DNA of 64,000 bases, taken from the NCBI GenBank assembly GCA_036346395.1, contig CM070596.1:26822177-26886176 (forward strand). Reading direction: 5' to 3'. The notes under the pieces are model-generated. The model was not told where the DNA came from. It saw only the letters and a list, made by a program, of their open reading frames with translations, and did not search any database. How positions within the stretch are numbered: position 1 is the first letter of the stretch; every line of letters begins with the position of its first letter. Made by a program: the position numbers and the translations under genes. Origin of the DNA: Hsuehochloa calcarea (lineage: Eukaryota; Streptophyta; Magnoliopsida; Poales; Poaceae). Positions 31,990 through 43,517 of this stretch are shown here, in pieces.

Positions 31990-32675
31990 TGTTGGGACAT
32001 CTGCCACCATCCAAACATCCATTTCGTCCAAGTCCAAACCAATTTTTATTTTATTTTCAAAGTCAAATCATTTTCCAAAATTTCTATGGCAATATCATAG
32101 CATCAAGTTAAATCATAGTTGAACATTTGGCTAAATTCCCCAATTGAACATTTTTGGTCTAAACTTTGACTAAGCTTAAACTTTTACAATGTGTCTAGTT
32201 CAAACTAATGTACCAACTAGATTTTAACTATAGCATCAAGGTACGGTTACCTCAATAGCAACATTTGGCTATACAAAGGAATTGATAATAATTATAGAGC
32301 TTAAAACATGAATTTAAATTAGTTGCTTATAAATACGCATACAATAATAATTTAAAATAGAATTTAAATAATTTAAAATACCATAATTCAAATATGATCA
32401 AAAGATGTAACTTGCCATTCTTATTTAGTTGTTGTTCTTTAATAGCGTTGAAATCCGATTCTCTGAAGTCGTCGAAATCTAAACGTAAAAATAAGCCATA
32501 CTCAAGTAAAACCTAATTAAATTCAAATGAACTCCAAATTAAATAATTCCAGTATAGATAGCTAGATCTTGTTTTAAGATAAATTTTAAAATTTGAATCA
32601 CTTAAATCATAGCTCGAACGAAGGAGAACGGGCTCTCAAAAGTTTTGAAATCACATGATCATGAGGAAGTTCGAT

Positions 32676-32935
32676 TGGTCGAAAGGTTTTGACTACCTGG
32701 TCGAAAGAGGTTCGACTACAGGTGGTCGGAAGGAGGTTCGAGTACAAGTGGTTAGAAGGAGGTTTAGACTACTTGGTCGGAAGGAGGTTCCAACTACCTA
32801 GTCGAAAGAGGTTTGACTGCAAGTGGTCGGAAGAAGGTTTTGACTACTTGGTCGGAAGGAGGTTCAACTACAGGTGGTCGGAAGGAGGTTTCAACTACCT
32901 GTTCAAAAGAGGTTTCAAATACCATGCCGAAAGAG
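32676..32935. repeat. 24-27-bp minisatellite in LTR E
   Basis: About nine to ten imperfect units of the form GACTAC(C/A)TGGTCGGAAGG, then AGGTTC. Unit length alternates near 24 and 27 bp, so one frame stays open and encodes repeats of YLVGRRF or KWLEGG-like peptides. The array decays at the right into AAAGGTGGTC words. Confidence 0.85.
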
Positions 32936-34364
32936 GTCAAAGGTGGTCTCAAGTGGCCAAAGGTGGTCAAAGTTGGTCGCATCACTGGCGGAGGTCCAGC
33001 GCAACGGCGGCGTGCAAAACAGTGTCGGGGTGCAAGGAAGCGACGGTGCTCCGACAATGCGCCGATGAAGGTGTGGGGAGCACCACGTAGAATGTCGTGG
33101 GGAGAATCCAATGGTGGTGACCATGTCGCTGGGGAATGGTAGACGGCGATGGAACACGAGAAGGAAAGAGCTTCAACCGGCGGTGGTAAAGCCTCGATTG
33201 TGGAGAAATGAATGCAAGAGAGGATGTCGAATTCGGGGAGGTGGAAGAGGAAGCCAAGGGGCTCGCCATGACGTGGTCGGTGTAGCAAGGCAAAGGCTGA
33301 AGAAGGATAACAGTGGGGGAGTTGCTCACGGTCAAACTGGAGAAGAAATGGAGCTGCTGGTGGTGTCTGTGGTTTGGGGGAAGAAAAGAGAAGAGGAGGG
33401 CAGAGGGTTCCCAAGGGTTTCCATTTATAGCAGCCGAGGAGTAGAGACGGAGGTGTTCGATAGCATAGGCGCATGAGCGAGCTCTGGCTGACGCTGGGCA
33501 TGGCGTGGCCAGGGGGATTCGTGGGGAGAGAAGGGCAGGTGTGTACGGGACAGGGCAGAGCAGAGGGCAAGTGAGCGACGAGGTCAACAGGACAGGTTGG
33601 GGAGAAGACGGGCAGGGAGGAGAAAAGACAGGGTGGCGAGCGCTGATGCGGGTGTGGAGTCAACAAGAGCAGGTGGGGGAGCAGTCCAGGGTAGGTGCGG
33701 CCAGGGGATGATGAAAGGCTGGGCGAGCAACGGGAAGTAGGAGGTGACAGGGAGGAAGAAAAATAGGGAGAGGTGCCGACATGTGGGATTGAAATATCGG
33801 GGGGAGAGAGAGGGGGAGGCACGGCTGGGCTCGCAGGCCGGGCGAGCGGGAGCGGCCGAGGAAAATAGGCCGACGCGTGGGAAGGGACTTAGGCTTGGAG
33901 AGAGGAAAGGGAAATGGGCAGGAGAAGATGCAGCCCGAAAGCAAATGAGATTTAGTTGATTTTTTTTTCAATTTTTAGAAAATACAATAAATCAAAAAAG
34001 CTTTTAGAAAATAGCAAAAAAGTTCCAAAATTGTGGAAAAATTCACATAAATTTTCTAATTTATTTTGAACTTAAAAAAATTATTTCCAACTTAAAGTTG
34101 GTTTTTTATTTTTGCACAAAACTATTTTTAGTTTTATAAAATAGGAAAATTCTTTTTTAAAATCCAGATAATTCAATAAATTAATTAAATTCTCCTTTTA
34201 ACTTTAAATTTAATGAAAACCCAGTAAACTCAATAAATTTTATTTTTGGCTTTTAAAATATAAGAAATCGAGAAAAGTAATAAAACTCTTTTAAAACTCA
34301 GGAAATTCTATAAAATAATTATATTATAATTTTAATTTTGGTAACAAAACTTTAGGATGTTACA

Positions 34365-34380
34365 AACTACCCCCCTTAAA
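34365..34380 (-). promoter_or_regulatory. Polypurine tract of gypsy E
   Basis: The minus strand reads TTTTAAGGGGGGTAGTT just before TGTAACATCC. This sets E on the minus strand with its body to the right. Confidence 0.75.
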
Positions 34381-34851
34381 AGGAATCTCATTCCCGAGAT
34401 TCGAAAAGGCTAGGAAGAAAGTTGGGAATACATGGTCTTCAATTGGAACTGTCGTCGTTCGTAACATTTTCCACATTTGTCGGGGTCTGAGCTGTGATGT
34501 TGTATAGACGTCTCTCTCCAGAATTCTGCGACTTCCTTTTTTATTGCATGGTGTTGACTGTTGGAACTTTGGAGATGCTCAAGGCAGCTGGATTTGTTGT
34601 CTGCTGCCGGGCATAGTGTTCCATCTCTCGTGTGAGAACCTAGGGTATTTAACTTGTAACACTTAACCATCAGAATGGTCCTAGCATTACAAATCAAATA
34701 TCTCAATTCTCGGCGCATATTTACTACCCAAAATTGCAGTACACATACCCCATACAAAAATTAAGCATCCATTCCATACAAGTCAGTTCAATACTCGGTT
34801 TACAAGCTTACAACATAAAGGACATACAAGTTCATATTACAAAAGTAGGGC

Positions 34852-37800
34852 TGTAACATCCCAAATGTGGATTTGTGTTTCAAATGTATAAAAATTGGGA
34901 GAAATTTAAACTTTTCTCACACCTGGATGTGTTTGATCAGCTCCATGATTCTTGTACAGGGATTGTGGAAAAATTAAAATCAAAATCCTCAACTGACTCC
35001 AATCAAAAACCTCCTTGGCAAAGATCTTGTGCCAAACCCATGTAAATATTTTCCTGAGCTCTAGGGATGACTTGTGACACCTCTGAATTATTTCATGATT
35101 TTTAAAAATTATTTGATAATTTTGGGAGGCAAGTGAAACCCAGTCAAAGCTTGGTCAAACCCTAACTCCAACCTTCTAGAATTTTTGGAGAGGAATGCAG
35201 TGCATAAAAGTCTCTAGAAATTTTATGAAAGGTTTATCCTGCAGTCAGCAGCATCCTGTTAAAATTTCATGATTTTTGGAGCTGGTTTGCTACCTTCAGC
35301 AAATTCCCCAAAATCTCTGCTTTTAATTCAAACCCTAGCTGGTTTTCACTGTGCCTTGGGTGCGAGTCAGACTCGGGCTCGAGCCACTTGACTCGGCCCA
35401 GTCAACTAACTGCACCCGGAGCAGTCGCTCGGGCGTGAGTATCGCGGATCGTTGGATCTAAGATCAACGACTCATATGCGTGTGAACGTTCGGACCATCC
35501 GAACGTTTCGATCAACGAGAGTCGTTGGATCTTAGATCAACGGCCTGGATTGAAGTGAACGTTCGGACCGACCGATCGTCCCGTTCATTTGAACTGTCTG
35601 ATTTGTAGATAACAGCCTGGATTTAAGTGAACGTTCGGATCATTCCAATCGTCCCGTTCATTGGAACCGTCCGATTTCAATCCAATGGTGGCCGCGTCGT
35701 CTCCTTCCTCGCGTTTGAGCAAGCGTGCGATCGAGTCAAAAGCCATGCCGTGTGCAAGACCTGGAGCAGCGTAGTGTTACCTCGGTGACCACCTTTAAAC
35801 GGCTCTCTCTGCTCGCATTGATTGCTCGTCGTGCACCGCCCTCAAAAGTCCATTGCTCAACTGCTCCCGTCGCTCTCAAGTGCTCTCATGGCTGGTTTGA
35901 CCCGAGAGGGTTTATCGCCGTTGCTCTCTGCCATTTACTCTATTTAAGCTCCATTGCTTCCCCTTTGGCTTCCGTTAGCATCTCCGCAACTCTAGCTAGC
36001 ACTTCCGTGTTTGTTTGAGCTGCATTCATCCGAAAGCACTTTTGCCGCCATTGTTGAGCTTCGAGCTTACGGTGAAGGCGGTACAGCAGTGGCTCTCTCT
36101 CTTCACTTCTTGCTCCCTCTGCTCCTTCTTGATTCTCTTGAGCTTAACCCTCGCTCAATTTCGCTTATCTTCCTCAGGGCTTGGCTGAATTGGAGATTCC
36201 CTATTTTCGGCCGAAAGCACCATTTTTCATCACCGGAGCAGCTCCAACCTTTCTCTGTGTCTCTTCCGTGCTCAGGTAACTCCACATTAGTCTCTAGATG
36301 CTTGGCACTAGCTTACTTGGACCACAGCGGAGCTTCTTTGCATTTTTTGTTTTTCGGCCATTTTGGCACCTCCGTAAACTCCGGCTTGTCGGCGTTCTAG
36401 ACCACCGCAGCCGCTAGTTTTGGTCCCATTGTGTGTGCAAAGCTATTGCGGACCCATTTTGGACGTTTGCTCGCACTGCCGTGACCAGAGTCGCCGGCGG
36501 TGAGCCTCCTTTCGCCGTCGAGTTTTGTCGGTTGAACTGGGCGCAGGCTCTTTGAACGTGGTTCGCTGTGGTCCGTCGATCCTTAGATCAACGGCCCACA
36601 ATCGTGTGAACGTTCAGACCATCCGAACGCGGCGATCCATGTGTACCGTAGGATTTTAGATCAACGGCTCAGATTCGAGTGAACGTTCGGACCATCCGAA
36701 CGTCTCGATCCACATGGACCGTTGGATCTAAATCCAACGGTGAACATATGAGCCGCGCGCGCGCTGTGCTCTGCGCGCGTGGGCCATTGGATTTCGAATC
36801 TACGGCTCAGATTCGAGTGAACGTTCGGACCGGTCGAAGGTTCCTTTGTTGTGACCCGTCCATCTCTAGATCAACGGCCCGCATCTATTTGAACGTTTGG
36901 ACCGTCCGAACGTCTCCATCCACATGGACCGTTGGATCTAAATCCAACGATGGGGGTTGTCAGCCGCTGGAGCGCGCGCTGTCCCGTGGACTTGGCCCGT
37001 TGGATCCAAGATCAACAGTCCAAGTTCGTCCACGTCGTTTTAATCTCAGATTTTTCCCGAGAGGATTATTTGTCAACTGAAAAATGAAATTAACTTATAA
37101 AATGCATAACTATTTCATTTTAATTCCTTTTCGGTTGATTCAAATTTTTTTAATTATGTTTTTAACTGAAATTTAATCTAAAAATGTTTCTAACCTCATT
37201 ATAGCTCTAGAAATTTTTGCTAAGATTTTAGTTGTAATGAATAGTAGTATTTGTGATTTATAAGGCTGAGCGATTTGTTTTGCTCATATCTTTTGCATTA
37301 AGAATCCAAATCAATTGGTTCTTATTGCTAAATTCCTTATAAATCATGCTCTTGCTGCTGTAAAATTTTGAAAGCATTCGGAGAAAGTTTGATATGGAGT
37401 CTTTGTGTTTTCTTCGTTCTGATTGGTTCTTTTTCGGTTTCTCGTTAGGTTCCGAAGAGCACATTGATAACCTTAGTGATCCTCCGCAACATCTTGAACA
37501 GAAGCAACCAGGCAAGCAGTTTGATCATGTTAATCCCAGTATTTTTCAAGTCTAATACCTTGATTTCAACTTGTATGTATGCATTGCTATGTTGTTGTTA
37601 AATTATGGTTAGTATCCTATAGTTGCATAATCTGTAGGAATTGATTATCCTCTACTACAATGAGCCTAGGTTATTTGCTGTGATTTGAGTTCGATGGATG
37701 AGCTCTTGTCACTTAGTAGATTGCGAATTGAAATTGCTTAGAAATGCTTAGTTTCTATAGTAATGGGCGATCATCGATTTTAGTCGATGATCTTGATCAC

Positions 37801-39210
37801 ACATCTATTTATTATTCCATTATGCCCAGCACTTGTGCTTTGTTACTTTGTAAAGTCAAAAACTGAAAATAAAATTATTTTAGACTTGTGCACAATGGTA
37901 TGTTGGTGTGATCTGTTGGTGTGAATGGAATGGTGCCTAGGTCATCAAGGACCGAGTTACTTGTGTCACTAAGCCAAGCGCTTTTGCGTGCTAACCACAC
38001 GAGATGGATATGGGACCTCTCTTGACTTAGTACTTTGGCATGTGTTAGTTCCTAGTCGCAGGAGGGGGTTGTGTGTGTTGTGTGAAAAAGGATCTGTGTT
38101 CTTGTGTTGGGTGTGCGGTGGTGGTGGGGATTCCGGGTAGGCTCTCCACCTCGAGGGGTATCGTAGTTGTCCAGAGCTTTACCCGCGATGGGTAGTTGAC
38201 CGAGGCTTTACGATGACTCCAACACAACGTATGGGTTTCTATCCATACATGCGACTCGGAGTTAATACATAATATTGGAAATATCTCGAAGGACTTAGCT
38301 GTGCCGGCATACCAAAGGAAGTATGCTAATCATGTGGCAAAAAGGCGATCTGACGTGTGGGTACATTGGTACAACCCTACAGGGATAAAACTATTCGAAT
38401 AGCCTCGTCCTAGGTTGTGGACATGCTTGGTAAGGTCGTGCAAGAACTAGACTACAACCTTTTTATTAAAATTTGACATGGTTGGCATGGATGGGTAATT
38501 CATGCTATTGTTGTGGTGACTATGGGTTTAGTCACTTCCAGGATTGTTGTTGTCCTCTATCTATTGTTATTATTGTTGTCATTTACTGTTATTTGAACAT
38601 TAAAAACAGATTTATCAACTTGCTTTTAAATGTACTACGTTATTGCAAATAAAGATTGATTTGTGCCAAAAATGAAACATGCAGCCTCCACTTAAATAAG
38701 CTTGCATGTAGCATATGTATAGGTCTGTTATTCTACACGTAAGTCTTGCGGAGTACAATTTTTGTACTCATTTGCTTTGCTTAACTATCTGTTGCAGAGG
38801 AGGAAGGTGAGCCCCAAGGGCCTCACTTTTGTGAGATGCGCTGAGGGTTTGACGACTAGCTTGGCGGCCCGGTCGGTTGCCTTGTGGGGTTAAAGGCACA
38901 CTGATTGGCTCTTTTGTTTATGGCCATCTTATCGCACTTTTGCTTCCGCTGTTTATTTTTGTATTTATATGTATTGGCCGGTCGGCCTCTCTTTTGTAAT
39001 AACTATCCTTTATTTAACTTATCTTCTGGTTTGTGTTTTTGCTTCGGTTCTATGTGAATGAATGGAATTGATGCATGACTTTTTGTAAAGAGGTGTGTAT
39101 ACTGCATTTCTGGGAAGTATACATGTCTCGAGTCTTGGTTTATTTGATTTGTGATGCTAGGACCGAATGGATGGTTAAGCATTACAAGACTGATAAACCG
39201 GTGTCTCACA
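34852..39210 (+). mobile_element. Solo LTR A, 4.36 kb
   Basis: It starts TGTAACATCCCAAATGTGG and ends GGTGTCTCACA. The 5-bp target duplication AGGGC is exact on both sides (34847-34851 and 39211-39215). No primer site, PPT or coding sequence adjoins it, so it is a solo LTR left by LTR-LTR recombination. Possible promoter: CTCTATTTAAGCTCC near 35938. It sits inside LTR B of the same family in the opposite orientation. Open frames within it have no recognised domains. Confidence 0.9.
35445..37020. repeat. Imperfect repeats with palindromic core in LTR A
   Basis: Two clusters (about 35445-35690 and 36565-37020) repeat a unit of roughly 70-90 bp: GTTGGATCTAAGATCAACGG, a short variable stretch, then GTGAACGTTCGGACC and often ATCCGAACG. 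Both halves are dyad-symmetric, for example TTCGGACCATCCGAA. About 3 and 5 units are visible. Confidence 0.8.
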
Positions 39211-39512
39211 AGGGCCGACCGACCAAATGACAGGAGTTAACCAAAGTAGAAGCGGAAACACAAGCCATAAGATGGTCATAAACAAAAGCCAAACGGTTTG
39301 CCATTACCCACAAGGCAACCGACTGGAAACATCCAAGCTAGTCGTCGAGAGCAAAATCGAAGTCGGTCTCACAATAGTTAACCCCTTAGGGGTCAACCTC
39401 CTCTGCAATAATTAAGCAAAGCAACTGAGTACAAAACGTACTCGCAAAACTTACGAGTAACAAACCTATACATAGCTACATGCAAGCTGAAAGAAAGGAG
39501 GAGGTCAAATGG

Positions 39513-39612
39513 TTCATTTGACGCGCAAAGCAATATCTCATTTGCAATAAGTAATAGATTGATTCATTTGACGCGCAAAGCAATATCTCATTTGCAATAA
39601 GTAATAGATTGA
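39513..39612. repeat. Exact 50-bp tandem duplication in LTR B
   Basis: Two copies (39513-39562 and 39563-39612) look identical, starting TTCATTTGACGCGCAAAG. Identity suggests a recent slippage or duplication inside an otherwise diverged LTR. Confidence 0.92.
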
Positions 39613-41350
39613 AAGCAATTTGACAAATCTATTTTTAATTGATTAAATAACAGCGAGACAACATTTATAAACATAAATAGCATCCTAGAGGTAATTTCCC
39701 AACCGCCACCACAACATAGCACGAATTACACATTCGTACCACCCGAAATCAAGTTTTATAAAAAATTGTCGAGTCTAACTCTTGTAGAGACTTAACCAAG
39801 CATGTCCATAACCAAGGACTTGGCTATTCGAATAGATTATACCCTACAGGGGTGTACCAATGTACCCACACGCCAGACCACCTTTTTGCTATGCAATAGA
39901 GCACACTTCCTTAGGTATACCGGCAATGCTAAGTCCTACGAGACATTTTCCAATGGATTGTACTAATTACGAGTCGCACGTATGGCGGTTAACCCTTAGT
40001 GAACCGCCGTTACGGGCTCCCACTAAGGACCCACACGTTGAGTGGGGCGACGCCCACCAAGCAACATCGTGGGTGCTCCTGGGTATGGCGAACTGTTGGA
40101 CCGAAAAGGCGACTAGAGGGGGGGTGAATACGAGCACACTCAGTTTTTCACAAATAATTGATTCAATAAGATTTTACTCTAGTAGCTATGGAAGCTATGA
40201 AGATGAATATACCAGTATAGCGGAAGACTAGTATTGAATCAATTTAACCCCCTAAGCAATACGACAAAAATCAACACAAGCTAAAGCAATTCGGTCTTTC
40301 GGGCGGTCGGATCATGGGTCAATGGCGGTCCGCCACGGCCTCAACAATGATCAAATGTACTTTCGATGAGAAAGTTGCAAATAGATGAAACTTTTGATCT
40401 ACAGCTCCAAACTCGATGAAACATGGAACACACCTTCTCTATGATATCAGGAACCTATTCCAATCAAAGATTGATGAAATTCTTGGAAGAATTACGATCA
40501 TTTTCCGTTTGAGACGAGGAAGGTTCAAAACCGGGTCAAAATGAAAACTAGATCCAAAACCTTGCTCGTGGGTGATTGATGATCAAGATGATCCTAGATA
40601 TGTTCCCACATGTCACAGCAAGCTAGATCACGTGAAGAAATCAATCAAAAACTCACGGATCAAAGAAAGGCTCAAATCATCAAAAAGAGAGAAGGAAAGC
40701 AATGAGACAAAACATTTATCAAACATTCATTGGATTGATTTGATATACTTTGGGTTTATAGCCAATCTATCAATGGAGGACAAAGCTCAATCAATGAGCA
40801 CGAAATCAAATCAAAAATCTCAAGAACCCTAACCTCCACAAAATCTCTCCCTGAGCAAATTAGAGTTTCAAACGATGAAAAGAGACGAGAGAGGGGGGCA
40901 GCCACCACCCTCCTCTATTTATAGTGGAGGCTTAGACCTTCTAGAAGTTTGACTCAATTGGGCTCCCGTTAAGGCCAAAACAAATGGGTCACACACGCAC
41001 GCATTTTAATACGCCGTATTTAACACCTCTTGACCTAATTAGCTACACCACGCGCCATCTTGCACCGCGGATTAGCCAATAGGCTACCCTTGTCCATCTT
41101 GCACCACGCTTGAGTTCATTGACCTCACCCCGCATCGTCGATTGTTCTGTACCTCAGCTCTCCAAGCCTAGTCCCGATCATCCTTGCCGTTGACCGTCGT
41201 TGACCACCAAGCAACCTGCATTACAATAGACAAGAAACCGAATCCGGGAACAAGTTCTTCACAACTTGACCCATGTTAGTCAAAACATGCATCATGCAAT
41301 ACACGTGCACTGAAACTCATGACTTTGACCTAACAACCGAACATCGCCGC

Positions 41351-43517
41351 TGTAACACCCTGATTATAAGGAAGTCAAGATGTCACCTACAATCACTACT
41401 CTTTAGAATAATAACATCAAAACGCATGACAAGGTGAAGGAGTTAATAAGGATATACGAAAACAAGGATTCATCATCAAGTTTAATCAACGGAATGGAAA
41501 TAAACAATTCAGAGGGATACGGTAGTTATGACCAAAATGGCTTATTACAATTCAACACAAGACATAAATAACGACAATAAAAATTCTCAAAATATTTGGA
41601 TTATGGTAGTGAGTGCATCGTGTTGAACTACCCTCCACGAGATCATTCTTCCTTGTCATTTACCTAAATAAAACAACAAAGCAAGAATGAGCCAAAGACT
41701 CAGCAAGTACTTGTATGTAACAATCAAACATACCATGAACAATTTATCACAATCATAACTTGAACATTGATTGGAAACATCTTTATGAATGGATGAAGTG
41801 AAATGATGCATTGAAGGAATTGGACATATCGCAAAGATATATCAGATAGCGAGTGAAACACCCGTCGGTGTTCACTTAAAGTAACCGTATGAAGAACGTT
41901 TCATACGGCCGTCCAACGTGGCCCACATTGGAATGGTGGACTCACGTAACGTGGCCCACATTGGAATGGTGGACTCACGTACCCATTCTGGAATTGATGG
42001 GATTTTCAAGTGCCCATACTGGAATTGATGGGTCTTACAAAGGTAATTTATGCATGTCATGATGTGATCCCATGGCAAGATTGAATAGTACTCATAAATG
42101 AAAAGATACACATGGCATTCATCTACAAATACGGACAAATATAATCATTCATTCACACATCACATAATGCATCAATCATAGTATACAAGTTACTTGCTCG
42201 CTGGCACACATGACGGTTTGGGAGGTAATCGAGGTACCCTCCACTCACCGCTTCACCGCCTACAATATAAAATGATCGATATGAGGACAACCGAGTACGA
42301 CAGTGCTACACGTGCCCTCCCACAATCTCTAACCAAACCAACCAAACAAAAGGTTCAATTTGATCCTCTACACAAAAAGTCCAGATTACCTAACTTCTGG
42401 CAGTCGTACGAGAAAATTCACCATTAATTGTCTGTAACTCTAAAAGACATGAAACTAGTGCTCACTGATTCTTAACTGATCAGGCTACAAAACATTAGTT
42501 GACGGAATCCCCTGATTCGGCCAAAACAGAGGGCTAATTATCAGTTAAACACAACCCATCTACGTCTGTCCAGAATACATATCAGTAATAAAGAAAATAG
42601 CGTAACTTTTAGCCTACTGATCCAATGAGAATGATCCTTATCAACTTGGAAATATAAATTCGATAACTACAATAACTTAGTTGGGTGAAGGTTCTAATTC
42701 GGCCCCTAATTTGAACAAAACCGAGGGACAAACCTACTGACCCCAGTTTTCAGGCAGACTGAATAGATCGCAATCAAAAATTCATATCTCCCAAACTACA
42801 GATCGGATTTTCCTGATCTTGGTGCCAAAAGAAAGCTAACGTTCCCAGGAATAAAACTCTAGAAGGAAAAAACCCCAGATTCGGCCTCTACAGTAGTCTA
42901 AACAATAGATGAAAACGCTAACATTTATCTGCCCAGAATTCAGAACAGTGGTAAAGAAAATATCATAACTTTCATTATACAGATCCAATGGAGATGATCT
43001 TTATCAGCTTTGAAAGATAATTTAAAGGTCTACAATAACTTATTTGGGTGGAGGTTCTGGAAATGCCTCTAACTAAATCAAAACCTAGGATCAAGCCGAC
43101 AGATCCTTCTCGTCAGACAGACAGAACAGCGCGCACTAAAAAAATCATATCTCCTAAACCGTAAGGCGGAATCACGTGATCTCGGTGGCTATGGAAAGCT
43201 AAGAACAATACCTACAACTTTCTAAGAGATGGACAGGACAGAAAACGAACGCATCTTACCCAAAATCGACGTACAAGGCGGCGCACAGCAATGGGGAAAG
43301 GTGGCGGCGGCTCCAAAGGGGGGGAGGGGGAGAGAAATGTGGAGTTTAGGGTTTGGGGTGGAACCCCCTTATGGCCAGCCACCACATGGGCCCCTCCCGG
43401 CCGTGGCCCAGCCCAGTTGCCGTGAAATCACGAAAACCCCGTGAAAAGATGATTCTGTTTTTCGATTAGCTCCTCTTCCAAACTTCTTCTAATAAGTCAA
43501 TCACCTTCGGTATTACA
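41351..43517 (-). repeat. LARD 3' LTR
   Basis: The minus strand runs from TGTAATACCGAAGGTG to AGGGTGTTACA. It contains a 33-bp tandem duplication (41915-41980, AACGTGGCCCACATTGG-) that is also present in the partner, so the duplication predates insertion. The interior carries repeated CCCCAGATTCGGC- or CCTGATTCGGCC-like words at intervals of about 180 bp, suggesting older tandem structure. Confidence 0.9.

Larger units (their letters stand above)
31990..34630 (-). mobile_element. Gypsy element E: 3' LTR plus stub of body
   Basis: The LTR runs on the minus strand from TGTAACATCCTAAAG at 34364 to a proposed end GGCAGATGTCCCAACA at 31990 (2,375 bp). A minus-strand TATA box CTATAAATGG lies near 33421-33430. 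Beyond the LTR start lies a PPT and about 250 bp of body containing CGAATCTCGGGAATGAGATT, a typical sequence upstream of the PPT in large grass gypsy elements. The body is interrupted at 34631 by LTR B. The left LTR end is inferred from TG and composition change only. Confidence 0.65.

Noticed and set aside
32794..33822. A 342-codon minus-strand frame rich in Pro, Ser and Leu
   Set aside because: It lies inside LTR E, overlaps frames on the other strand, and is low complexity with no domain. It is probably a fortuitous frame in the LTR leader region, though long.
35725..36400. Open frames in solo LTR A as genes
   Set aside because: They overlap each other, start downstream of the LTR promoter and have no recognisable domain.
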